Positions 25,008 to 33,474 of a DNA stretch of 64,000 bases are shown in pieces. The DNA is taken from contig NZ_LFYT02000006.1 of the NCBI RefSeq assembly GCF_001270065.2, positions 1 through 64,000 on the forward strand. Reading direction: 5' to 3'. How positions within the stretch are numbered: the stretch's first letter is position 1; every line of letters starts with the position of its first letter. This DNA is from Limnohabitans planktonicus II-D5 (lineage in GTDB: Bacteria > Pseudomonadota > Gammaproteobacteria > Burkholderiales > Burkholderiaceae_C). Position numbers and translations under genes: made by a program. The notes beneath the pieces are model-generated. The model worked only from the letters and a program-made list of their open reading frames with translations, was not told where the DNA came from and did not search any database.

Positions 25008-26291
25008 TCAGCGGCTGGCCTTGTCCAGCGCCTGGTCAATGTCCCACAAGATGTCGTCCAGATTTTCCAGGCCCACCGAGATCCGCACCATGTCAGGCGG
25101 CACGCCTGCGGCCAGTTGCTGGGCGTCGTCGAGCTGGCGGTGCGTGGTGCTGGCTGGGTGGCTGATCAGGGTGCGGGTGTCACCGATATTCACCAGGTGG
25201 CTCATGAACTGGGCCGACTCGATGAAGGTCACGCCTTGCGCCAAACCACCTTTGACGCCAAACGACAGCAAGCCTGAAGCACAGCGCATCTGGCGCTGCA
25301 TCAGGGCGTGCTGCGGGTGGTCACTCAGGCCGGGGTAGTTGACCCAGGCCACGCGCGCATCGGCCTGCAAAAACTTCGCCACACCTAAAGCGTTGTCACA
25401 GTGCTTTTGCATGCGCAGCGGCAAGGTCTCGACGCCTTGCAAAATTTGCCAAGCGCTCATGGGGCTGAGCGATGCGCCAAACACGCGCAGGCTTTCCATG
25501 CGGCAGCGCATGGAAAAGCCAAAGTCGCCAAAGGTCTCGTAAAACTTCACGCCGTGGTAGCCCTGCGAGGGCTCGGTCATGCCGGGGAACTTGCCGTTGT
25601 CCCAAGGAAATTTACCGCCTTCGACCACCACGCCACCCAAGGTGGTGCCGTGCCCCGCCAGGTATTTGGTGGCCGAATGCACCACGATGTCGGCCCCCAG
25701 CGCCAGCGGGTTGCACAGCAGCGGGCTGGGCACGGTGTTGTCGATGATGAGCGGCACGCCGTGCGCATGGGCCACCTCGGCCACGGCCGCGATGTCCAGC
25801 ACCACCATGCTCGGGTTGCCCAAGCTCTCGGCGTACACCGCCCGGGTGTTGGGGCGCATGGCTGCGGCAAAGGCCTCGGGTTTTGTCGCGTCCACAAAGC
25901 TGGTTTCGATGCCGAACTTGGCCAGGCTCACGGCCAGCAGGGTGACCGAGCCGCCATACAAAGCCCCGGCCGCCACCACATGGTCGCCCGCTTGCAGGAT
26001 GGTCATCAGCGCCATGGTTTCGGCCGCCATGCCCGAGGCACTGGCCACGGCAGCACGCCCGCCTTCGAGCGCGGCCACACGCTCTTCGAGCACCGCCACC
26101 GTGGGGTTGCTCAGGCGCGAATACACATTGCCAAAGGTCTGCAGGTTAAACAGCGAAGCCGCATGCTCGGCGCTGTCGAACACAAAGCTGCTGGTCTGGT
26201 AGATCGGCAAGGCGCGTGCGCCCGTGGCCGCGTCGGGAATTTGCCCGGCGTGGATGGCCAGGGTTTCGGGGTGGAATTGGCGGTCGGTCAT
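25008..26291 (-). CDS. metY: O-acetylhomoserine aminocarboxypropyltransferase (sulfhydrylase)
   Basis: This 427-residue PLP enzyme of the Cys/Met-metabolism family has SSFVFDSAEHAASLF near residue 35, YSRLSNPTVAVLEERVAALEGG, and the PLP-lysine motif VHSATKYLAGHGTTLGG near residue 205. SHLVNIGDTRTLISHPASTTH follows near the C-terminus. It makes homocysteine from O-acetylhomoserine and sulfide. ATG 26291 starts MTDRQFHPETLAIHAGQ, the usual family start. The 3' end has been duplicated to 22504-22724. No riboswitch was recognised upstream. Confidence 0.93.
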   Translation of the reverse strand: MTDRQFHPETLAIHAGQIPDAATGARALPIYQTSSFVFDSAEHAASLFNLQTFGNVYSRLSNPTVAVLEERVAALEGGRAAVASASGMAAETMALMTILQAGDHVVAAGALYGGSVTLLAVSLAKFGIETSFVDATKPEAFAAAMRPNTRAVYAESLGNPSMVVLDIAAVAEVAHAHGVPLIIDNTVPSPLLCNPLALGADIVVHSATKYLAGHGTTLGGVVVEGGKFPWDNGKFPGMTEPSQGYHGVKFYETFGDFGFSMRCRMESLRVFGASLSPMSAWQILQGVETLPLRMQKHCDNALGVAKFLQADARVAWVNYPGLSDHPQHALMQRQMRCASGLLSFGVKGGLAQGVTFIESAQFMSHLVNIGDTRTLISHPASTTHRQLDDAQQLAAGVPPDMVRISVGLENLDDILWDIDQALDKASR

Positions 26292-26336
26292 GGTGTTGGG
26301 TTTGAAAAGTTGGTTCAAAAATGGCAACAGCAGAAA

Positions 26337-26452
26337 TATTGATCCGGCCCTGTAAAGAGTTCAATGGTCAATGATTTTGTAGGTCGGCGGCTTTAGCCCC
26401 GACAAGTGCCCGCGACCAACCAGCACTGTCGGAGCTAAAGCTACCGACCTAC
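26337..26452. repeat. Half MITE terminal repeat plus inverted pair of subtype C REPs
   Basis: TATTGATCCGGCCCTG (26338 on) matches the terminal repeat of the 168-bp element. It is followed at 26379 by a subtype C palindrome forward and, ending 26452, one in reverse, heads outward. The second terminal repeat is missing. It fills the region between the metY start and the CoA-binding gene's 3' end, where no other gene is seen. Confidence 0.72.
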
Positions 26453-26503
26453 GGGGTCGCGGTGCAAAAGATGCAAACATCTGGCCTGATCAATGAGAAG
26501 CCC

Positions 26504-26971
26504 TCATACCAGCCGCCGCGCCGAGATGACGCCGGTGTTCACGCCCACCCAGTTCAGGCCGCCAAACAGCCGGGCGTGTTCGATCTTCACGCAGCGGTTG
26601 CTCACCGAATCCATGCCCGCCTGCCGGGCCAGCGCATCGGCCTGTGCATTGGCCACACCCAGCTGCTGCCAAAGACACCGGGCACCGATCTGCACCGCCT
26701 GTTCGGCAATCGGCAGCACGTCTTCGCTGCGGCGAAACACATCGACCATGTCCACTTTGAACGGGATGTCGTTCAGGCTGACGTAACAGGTTTCACCGAG
26801 GATCTCGCCGCCCGCATAACGCGGGTTGACGGGCACGATCTTGAAGCCGTGCGACTGCATGTACTTGGCCGCGAAATAGCTGGGCCGGTGCCACTCGGCC
26901 GACAGGCCCACCACCGCAATGGAGTGGCAACTTTTGAGGATGCGCCGCAGCGCGTGCAAATCGTTGTGCAT
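26504..26971 (-). CDS. CoA-binding domain protein (YccU-like)
   Basis: This 155-residue Rossmann-fold protein has IAVVGLSAEWHRPSYFAAKYM near residue 14, FKIVPVNPRYAGGEILGE and DMVDVFRRSEDVLPIAEQAV, and ends NRCVKIEHARLFGGLNW. This is the single-domain CoA_binding_2 family (YccU type). It binds CoA or a related nucleotide; the cellular role is not established. ATG 26971 is selected because the upstream extension runs through a palindromic element and AAGGA precedes this ATG at a suitable distance. Confidence 0.85.
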   Translation of the reverse strand: MHNDLHALRRILKSCHSIAVVGLSAEWHRPSYFAAKYMQSHGFKIVPVNPRYAGGEILGETCYVSLNDIPFKVDMVDVFRRSEDVLPIAEQAVQIGARCLWQQLGVANAQADALARQAGMDSVSNRCVKIEHARLFGGLNWVGVNTGVISARRLV

Positions 26972-27035
26972 GAAAGTCCTTCTGTCTCTTGTGCGTCGTT
27001 CTGTTGAAGTCTTCAGCTTAAGCGTCGCTAGTTCT

Positions 27036-27115
27036 TTTGTAGGAGCCCCCCCTGTGGGTGATGGCTTAAAGGGCGTGTCCCACGCCCATCGCCCACAGGG
27101 GGGTTCCTGCAAAAA
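27036..27115. repeat. Long imperfect palindrome of the GTAGGAG class
   Basis: The arms TGTAGGAGCCCCCCCTGTGG (extending through GTGATGGC) and GCCCATCGCCCACAGGGG (extending to GGTTCCTGCA) flank a 17-base centre. A related, more degenerate palindrome lies at ~28445-28502 and shorter relatives at ~8284-8304 and ~40318-40382. It lies about 65 bases upstream of the CoA-binding gene start and just beyond the MFS gene's stop. It is a second, distinct palindromic repeat family. Confidence 0.7.
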
Positions 27116-27162
27116 CCGACAAGCCAAGTGCCAAATCCGTCATCTTCATAGGGGTCACAGGT

Positions 27163-28359
27163 TCAATATTTCGCCAAGCCGCTCAGCTTCATTTGCCGCG
27201 AGGCCCAGGTGGCGCACAGCGACAGCAGGCCGCACACCGCCATCACACCCAAATAATGCCCGCTCCAGTCAAATGCCGCCCCGGCCAGCACCGGGCCCAG
27301 CAAGTTGCCCAATGCCGCGCCGCTGTAAAGCGTGCCCACCACGCTGGCCACCGATCGGCCGCCAAAATAATCCATGCAAATGGCGGGCAAGAGCGACACG
27401 ATGGAGCCATAACTCAGGCCGAACCACAACGCAAACAGCACCAGCATGGCCTGCCCGCCCGCCGCGCCCCACAGCACATACGACGCACCCATGGACAGCT
27501 GCATCAGCACCAGCGTCTGCGCCCGGCCCAGCCGGTCGGCCAGCAGGCCAATGGCAAAGCGCCCCACCAGACTGCCCACGCCAATCAGGCCCACCAAACC
27601 GACGGCAAAGGCCTCGCCCAAACCCAAGTCCCGCGCCGAGGCGGACACATGCGCAAAAGGAATGAACATCACGGGCGAGGCCAGCACGGTGGCCAAGTAG
27701 AGCCAGCGAAAAGTGGGGTTGCGCAAGGTCTCGCGCAAAGTCAGCCCGGAGGCCGAGCCCCCTGCACTGGTCGCACCGGGGGCGGCCTGCACGGCAGGGG
27801 CGCGGCGCAGCAAACCCGCCGCCAACAAGCCCAGCACCAAGACCGCCAAGGCCAGCAGCTGCATGGCTTCGCGCCAGGGCATGGGACCAATCGCCATGGC
27901 CACCAGCACCGGCACCAGCAAGGTGCCTGCGCCCACGCCCGAGCTGGCAATGCCCCCGGCCAAGCCGCGCCGGGTGGTGAACCAGGGCTGCACGCTGGCA
28001 ATGGACGGCGTGTAGACCAGCGCAATGCCCAAGCCCACCAGCAAGCCGTAACTCACGTACACCGCCATCAAGGACGTGGCCCAGCTGGTGGCCAGCAGGC
28101 CCAGCGCAATGAGTGCCATGCCCGCCGAGCACACGACGCGCGGGCCAAAGCGGTCGGCCAGCATGCCGCCGCCCGCGCCCAGCACAAAGTAAACAAAGCC
28201 CGAGAGGCCAAAGATCCAGGACACATCGGCCCGCTGCGCCGAGAACTCGGCCGCAAACGACTCAAAAAACGCCGCAAACGAATACGACACCCCGAAGATC
28301 AGCGCCAAACACACAAAGGTGGCCCAAACCACCACCCAGGCATAGGGGGTCTCTTTCAT
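27163..28359 (-). CDS. MFS transporter, monocarboxylate/oxalate-formate antiporter type
   Basis: This 398-residue protein has twelve predicted helices. The N-terminus (YAWVVVWATFVCLALIFGVSYSF, FFESFAAEFSAQRADVSWIF) and the GGMLADRFGPR loop are typical of the MCT/OFA branch of the major facilitator superfamily. It probably exchanges carboxylates; the substrate is unknown. It is a single gene. The 430-base gap that follows (28360-28789) holds a degenerate palindrome (~28445-28502), a hairpin-like GGGAGCTTGCC element (~28565) and a lone terminal repeat of the 168-bp element (28664-28690). No gene was seen there. Confidence 0.82.
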   Translation of the reverse strand: MKETPYAWVVVWATFVCLALIFGVSYSFAAFFESFAAEFSAQRADVSWIFGLSGFVYFVLGAGGGMLADRFGPRVVCSAGMALIALGLLATSWATSLMAVYVSYGLLVGLGIALVYTPSIASVQPWFTTRRGLAGGIASSGVGAGTLLVPVLVAMAIGPMPWREAMQLLALAVLVLGLLAAGLLRRAPAVQAAPGATSAGGSASGLTLRETLRNPTFRWLYLATVLASPVMFIPFAHVSASARDLGLGEAFAVGLVGLIGVGSLVGRFAIGLLADRLGRAQTLVLMQLSMGASYVLWGAAGGQAMLVLFALWFGLSYGSIVSLLPAICMDYFGGRSVASVVGTLYSGAALGNLLGPVLAGAAFDWSGHYLGVMAVCGLLSLCATWASRQMKLSGLAKY

Positions 28360-28789
28360 CTTGTCTCCGGTTCTTTTTGGAAGTGGCTGTCATTGTGCCT
28401 TTGAAGCATCGCGGCTTGATGGGTTTTGCGGCCTTGTCGTTTGGCACGCACGCTGGTGGGTGATGGCGTGCGGCGGGGACGCGCGTGCAATCGCCCACAG
28501 GGTTAGGCTTCTGTTGATTCGGCACGATGAAGTCTGAGCCGTGTGTTGCCCGTTGGGAGGATTTTGTGGGAGCTTGCCAGCCAAGCGCAAAACCTGTGCT
28601 CCACACGCGTCTGATCGCCAGCAGGGCTAGCGCCCACAAGGTGCAAGATTGAAGTCACCCTACAAACTTCACAGGGCCGGATCAATAAACGGGCATGCCC
28701 TTGTCGGTTTTCGGATTCATCCGCGGCAGTCAACTCACACATGCTGGGCTTGCCCATAATGAGCCCTCCATTGCCACCAAGGTTCCCCG

Positions 28790-29476
28790 ATGAACGCCAC
28801 AGAACGTGACCAGTTGCAGCAATTTTTGAGTGCTTTACGCCAGACCCGTGCCGACCCGAAAGACCCCACGGCCGACGGCCTGATTCGCGAAGCGGTCAGT
28901 GCACAAGCCGACGCGCCTTATTTGCTGGTGCAGCGCGCCATGGGTTTGGGCGTGGCGCTGGATGCGGCCCAGATGCGCATAGCGCAACTGGAAGCGCAAT
29001 GCGCACAGCAATTGGCCCAGTTGGCCCAACTGCAAACAAGCCAGGCAAGTCAAGCGCCAGCACCGGCCTCCAACGGTTCATGGATGTCGGGCGCACAGAG
29101 CTGGGGCCGTGAAGCTCAAAGGCCCGCACAGCCCTTGCCGACTGCCTCAGCCCCTTTCGCCACCACTTCGCCTGCGGCCGCACGCACTGCTGCCATGCCA
29201 GCCCAAGCCCCCGCAGCTACCAGCGCTTGGGGCGGCGGCATGATGGCCCAAGTGGCCACCACCGCAGCGGGCGTGGTGGCGGGCGGCTTGTTGTTTCAGG
29301 GGGTGCAAAGCCTCATGGGGCACCACAACCCTTCCCCGGCCTCAAACCCCGCCAACTCGCCTGCTTCGCCGTTGAGCAACGCCCAAGATGAAGCTTTGCC
29401 AGGTCTGGTATCGCCACAGGCTTCGGCAGACGATGCAGGTGATGCCTCATGGGACTCTGGCGAAGACTGGGCTTGA
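28790..29476 (+). CDS. DUF2076-domain protein
   Basis: The 228-residue protein starts with a helical segment (ERDQLQQFLSALRQTRADPKD, DGLIREAVSAQADAPYLLVQRA), the DUF2076 signature. A Q/A-rich coiled coil follows (residues ~60-85), then a long Pro/Ala/Ser-rich linker. Near residues 150-170 is a hydrophobic glycine-rich helix (VATTAAGVVAGGLLFQGVQSL) and the C-terminus is acidic (DAGDASWDSGEDWA). No function is established for the family. The layout suggests a membrane-inserted or envelope-associated protein. Confidence 0.82.
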   Translation: MNATERDQLQQFLSALRQTRADPKDPTADGLIREAVSAQADAPYLLVQRAMGLGVALDAAQMRIAQLEAQCAQQLAQLAQLQTSQASQAPAPASNGSWMSGAQSWGREAQRPAQPLPTASAPFATTSPAAARTAAMPAQAPAATSAWGGGMMAQVATTAAGVVAGGLLFQGVQSLMGHHNPSPASNPANSPASPLSNAQDEALPGLVSPQASADDAGDASWDSGEDWA

Positions 29477-29526
29477 CACTCCCTTTGATGCACCGACTTG
29501 CAAGCAATCACCCACGAAAGCCCCAC

Positions 29527-29667
29527 ATGGACCCCAAACGCCCCCTGCACAGATCCAAGAGCCTCGAAGACGTGGTGCTCAAATTCATCGAAAAAAACAA
29601 CCGAGTCATTTGGGCAGTGCTTTTTGCCATTGCTCTGGCAGTGATCTACGGCATGAACGCCACCTGA
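29527..29667 (+). CDS. Small single-pass membrane protein, 46 residues
   Basis: The frame encodes a basic N-terminus (DPKRPLHRSKSLEDVVLKFI, then EKNN) and one clear transmembrane helix (VIWAVLFAIALAVIYGM). ATG 29527 was chosen because the sequence upstream of it in frame overlaps the DUF2076 gene's end. It lies between the DUF2076 and RpfE genes on the same strand. Positive charges before the helix suggest the N-terminus stays in the cytoplasm. The family was not recognised; coding status is plausible but not certain. Confidence 0.5.
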   Translation: MDPKRPLHRSKSLEDVVLKFIEKNNRVIWAVLFAIALAVIYGMNAT

Positions 29668-29709
29668 AACCGCTCAAAGGTTTTTGGGGGCCTGCGACAA
29701 TCTGGCCCC

Positions 29710-30693
29710 ATGCACCTGATCATTCCCTACGCAGCCAGCCACGCCCTCAACGGCCCCGAGATTTGGGCCGGTTTGCAGCTGCCGAATTTGCAAGCCCTGC
29801 TGTCCCTGCTTCAGCGCCAGCAGGTGCTGCAAGGCCCTGAAGCCACAGCGCTGCACCTGCCCCACGAACGCCTGCAAGCCCAAGCCCTGGGCTGGGCCAT
29901 CGACACGGCCGCCCTGCCATGGGCCGCCTGGCACCTGGCGGGGCAAGGCCAAGCCAGTGCCGAGCCCCAAGCCTGGATGACGCCCTGCCACTGGCAAATC
30001 GGCATGGACCAAGTGGTCATGGCCGACCCAGAACATTTGCACCTGTCGGACGATGAATCGCAGCAACTGCTGCTGGCCATGCAACCGTTTTTGCAAGAAG
30101 ACGGCTTGCAAGTGACGTGGCACAGCGCCTTGCTGTGGCACGCACAAGGGCCCTTGCTGGCCGATGTGCCCACCGCCTCGCTCGACCGGGTGATCGGCCA
30201 AAACGTCAAAGACTGGATGCCCGACCACCCCGCTGCCCGGCCCCTGCAACGCCTGCAAAGCGAGATGCAAATGCTGCTGTACAACCACCCGGTGAACGAC
30301 GCCCGCGAGGCCCGCAGGCAACACACCGTCAACGCCTTTTGGCTGCACGGCGCGGGCACGCTGCCCGTCAGTGGCACGGTGGCTGCGCAGCCCTTTGCGG
30401 GCGCACCAGGTTCTGCAATTTCAGCGCCTGTCACCGTGTCTACAGCCTTGCGATCAGCTGCCTTGCATGGCAACGCGCAGGCTTGGCAGCAAGCCTGGCT
30501 GCAACTCGACGCCACGGCCGTGGCCGACTTGCTGCAACACGTCAAAGCCACTGGCCAAGGCACGCTCAGCCTGTGCAGCGAAGACGCGGCCCATACTTAC
30601 ACGGTCGCGCCTGCCGCCTGGCACCACCGGATCACACGCCTGTTCAACAAACCTTCCCCTGCAGCGGCTCTCCAAGCCCTCATCACTAACTGA
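29710..30693 (+). CDS. RpfE-type conserved protein
   Basis: This 327-residue protein begins MHLIIPYAASHALNG and contains PCHWQIGMDQVVMADPEHLHL near residue 92 and DWMPDHPAARPLQRLQSEMQMLLYNHPVN near residue 170. That resembles proteins annotated as RpfE-type or phosphoglycerate-mutase-like that sit beside recJ in beta- and gammaproteobacteria, including the Xanthomonas rpf region. No catalytic motif is evident and the function is unknown. It ends seven bases before recJ, so the two are co-transcribed. Confidence 0.72.
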   Translation: MHLIIPYAASHALNGPEIWAGLQLPNLQALLSLLQRQQVLQGPEATALHLPHERLQAQALGWAIDTAALPWAAWHLAGQGQASAEPQAWMTPCHWQIGMDQVVMADPEHLHLSDDESQQLLLAMQPFLQEDGLQVTWHSALLWHAQGPLLADVPTASLDRVIGQNVKDWMPDHPAARPLQRLQSEMQMLLYNHPVNDAREARRQHTVNAFWLHGAGTLPVSGTVAAQPFAGAPGSAISAPVTVSTALRSAALHGNAQAWQQAWLQLDATAVADLLQHVKATGQGTLSLCSEDAAHTYTVAPAAWHHRITRLFNKPSPAAALQALITN

Positions 30694-30700
30694 TCACCCC

Positions 30701-32410
30701 ATGAATTTGCTCACCCGAGATGTGCCCCCCCGCAGCGCCTGGGCGCTGGAACAAGCGGGCATCCACCCCCTGCTGGCCCGCCTGTATGCCGCCCGTGGCG
30801 TGCAGTCCAAAGACGAACTCGACGACGCGCTGAACCTGCTGCTGCCCCCTGCCAGCATGCTGGGCACACAAGAAGCCGCCAAACTGCTGGCCGATGCCAT
30901 GGCGCAAAACAAGCGCCTGTGCATCGTGGCCGATTACGACTGCGACGGCGCGACCGCCTGCGCCGTGGGTGTGCGCGGCCTGCGCATGCTGGGGGCACAC
31001 AACGTCAGCTATTTGGTGCCTGACCGCGTGGTCGACGGCTATGGCCTCACGCCCCCGATTGCCGAGCGTGTGCACCAGCAAGGCGCGGATGTGTTGATCA
31101 CCGTGGACAACGGCATCGCCAGCGTGGCGGGCGTGCAGGCAGCGCAAGCCCTGGGCCTGCAGGTGCTGGTGACCGACCACCATTTGCCGGGCAGCGAGCT
31201 GCCCACAGCCGAAGTCATCGTCAACCCCAACCAACCCGGCTGCAGCTTCACCAGCAAATCCATCGCCGGTGTGGGCGTGATGTTTTATGTGCTGCTGGCC
31301 CTGCGGGCTGAGTTGCGCCAGCGCGGCGTGTTTGACGCCAGCACCCAGCCGCGCCTAGACGCCCTGCTGCCCTTGGTGGCTTTGGGCACCGTGGCCGACG
31401 TGGTCAAGCTCGACCCCAACAACCGCCGCTTGGTGGCCCAAGGCCTGCGCCGGGTGCGCGCAGGCGCCCTGCCCCCCGGCATGGCCGCGCTCATGCGTGC
31501 GGCCAGCCGCGAAACCGCCAAGGCCACGACGTTTGACTTTGGCTTTGCCCTGGGCCCGCGCATCAACGCCGCAGGCCGCCTGGCCGACATGACGCTGGGC
31601 ATCGAATGCCTGCTGACCGACGACGCGGGCCGCGCCGACGAGCTGGCCAAACAACTGGACGCGATCAACCGCGAACGCCGCGTGATCGAAGGCGACATGC
31701 GCGAGATGGCCATGGAAATGGCCGAGTCGCTGTTTGACGAAGGAGACGAGCCACCGCCCGCCATTTGCGTGTTCGACCCGGATTTTCACGAAGGCGTGGT
31801 GGGCATTGTGGCCTCGCGCATCAAGGACAAACTGCACCGCCCCACCTTTGTGTTTGCGGCCAGCAGCGCCCCGGGCAAAGAGCACGAACTCAAGGGTTCG
31901 GGCCGCTCCATTGCGGGCTTTCATCTGCGCGACGCGCTCGACCTGGTGGCCAAACGCGCCCCGGGCGTGCTGCTGCGCTTTGGCGGCCACGCCATGGCAG
32001 CGGGCTGCACCGTGGCCGAAGAACACCTCGATGTGTTTGAAGAAACGCTGAACCAAGTCGCCATGGAATGGCTGGACGCCGCCACACTGCAACGCCGCCT
32101 GGAAACCGATGGGCCGCTGCCTGCCGAATACCGCCGGGTGGACCTGGTGGAGATGCTTCACCACGAGGTCTGGGGCCAAGGCTTTGCACCGCCCGTGTTT
32201 TGCGAAGAGATCGAGGTGGTGTCGCAGCGCTTGGTGGGCGAAAAACACCTGTCGCTCAAGATGAAGCACCAAGGCCAGCCAGTGGATGGCATTTGGTTTG
32301 GCCGGACTGAGCCTTTGCCCGCACGCGTCAAACTGGCCTACCGGCTGGACGCCGACGAGTGGCAGGGGCAAAAGCGCGTGCGCTTCCTGATTGAAGGCGC
32401 CGAGCTGTAA
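30701..32410 (+). CDS. recJ: Single-stranded-DNA-specific exonuclease RecJ
   Basis: The 569-residue protein carries the DHH phosphoesterase motifs: VADYDCDGATA (motif I), LITVDNGI (II), VTDHHLPG (III, DHH) and VALGTVADVV (IV). The DHHA1 block follows (RFGGHAMAAGCTV), then the C-terminal OB domain. RecJ degrades single-stranded DNA 5' to 3' in recombination and mismatch repair. ATG 30701 gives the normal family start (LLTRDVPPRSAWAL). Downstream lies the first tandem REP array, 29 bases after the stop. Confidence 0.96.
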   Translation: MNLLTRDVPPRSAWALEQAGIHPLLARLYAARGVQSKDELDDALNLLLPPASMLGTQEAAKLLADAMAQNKRLCIVADYDCDGATACAVGVRGLRMLGAHNVSYLVPDRVVDGYGLTPPIAERVHQQGADVLITVDNGIASVAGVQAAQALGLQVLVTDHHLPGSELPTAEVIVNPNQPGCSFTSKSIAGVGVMFYVLLALRAELRQRGVFDASTQPRLDALLPLVALGTVADVVKLDPNNRRLVAQGLRRVRAGALPPGMAALMRAASRETAKATTFDFGFALGPRINAAGRLADMTLGIECLLTDDAGRADELAKQLDAINRERRVIEGDMREMAMEMAESLFDEGDEPPPAICVFDPDFHEGVVGIVASRIKDKLHRPTFVFAASSAPGKEHELKGSGRSIAGFHLRDALDLVAKRAPGVLLRFGGHAMAAGCTVAEEHLDVFEETLNQVAMEWLDAATLQRRLETDGPLPAEYRRVDLVEMLHHEVWGQGFAPPVFCEEIEVVSQRLVGEKHLSLKMKHQGQPVDGIWFGRTEPLPARVKLAYRLDADEWQGQKRVRFLIEGAEL

Positions 32411-32438
32411 ACCGGGCAGCATCGCTTACTGCGCAAAT

Positions 32439-33454
32439 GTCGGACTCTGCGAGTGCCGACCTACGAAGGCGATGCAGTAGGTCGGCGGTCGAAGACCCCG
32501 ACGTTGACTGGCCAAGCCCACAGGCCCATGGCAAGCAGCACCGCTCATCGCGCAATTGTCGGACTCTGCGAGTGCCGACCTACAAGGCGATGCAGTGGGT
32601 CGGTGGTCGAAGACCCCGACGTTGGCTGGCCATGCCCATAGGCCCATGGCAAGCAGCGCTGCTCATCGCGCAAATGTCGGACTCTGCGAGTGCCGACCTA
32701 CGAAGGCGATGCAGTAGGTCGGTGGTCGAAGACTCCGACGTTTGTTTGCCATGTCCACAGGCCCATGGCAAGCAGCGCTGCTCATCGCGCAATTGTCGGA
32801 CTCTGCGAGTGCCGACCTACGAAGGCGATGCAGTAGGTCGGTGGTCGAAGACCCCGACGTTGGCTGGCAAAGCCCACAGGCCCATGGCAAGCAGCACTGC
32901 TCATCACGCAAATGTCGGACTCTGCGAGTGCCGACCTACAAGGCGATGTATTTGTAGGTCGGTGGTCGAAGACCCCGACGTTTGTTTGCCATTCCAATAG
33001 GCCCATGGCAAGCAGCACTGCTCATCGCGCAAATGTCGGACTCTCCGAGTGCCGACCTACGAAGGCGATGCAGTAGGTCGGTGGTCGAAGACCCCGACGT
33101 TGGCTGGCCAAGCCCACAGGTCCATGGCAAGCAGCACTGCTCATCGCGCAAATGTCGGACTCTGCGAGTGCCGACCTACAAGGCGATGCAGTAGGTCGGC
33201 GGTCGAAGACCCCGACGTTTGTTTGCCAAGCCCACAGGCCCATGGCAAGCAGCACTGCTCATCGCGCAAATGTCGGACTCTGCGAGTGCCGACCTACGAA
33301 GGCGATGCAGTAGGTCGGCGGTCGAAGACCCCGACGTTGGCTGGCCAAGCCCACAGGCCCATTGCAAGCAGCACCGCTCATCGCGCAAATGTCGGACTCT
33401 GCGAGTGCCGACCTACGAAGGCGATGCAGTAGGTCGGTGGTCGAAGACTCCGAC
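32439..33454. repeat. Tandem REP array 1: nine ~119-bp units
   Basis: Units start at 32439, 32558, 32676, 32795, 32914, 33035, 33154, 33272 and 33391. Each has a subtype A palindrome in reverse, a 12-20 base linker (GAAGGCGATGCA), a subtype B palindrome forward, and a ~55-base spacer with the core GCCCACAGGCCCATGGCAAG. The array fills the space between converging recJ and gcdH. The start of the spacer alternates between GTTGGCTGG and GTTTGTTTG from unit 3 to unit 8, so part of the array grew as ~238-bp dimers. Reading frames through it encode only repeated peptides and are not counted as genes. Confidence 0.93.
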
Positions 33455-33474
33455 ATGGGTGGGCAGAACAGCGG

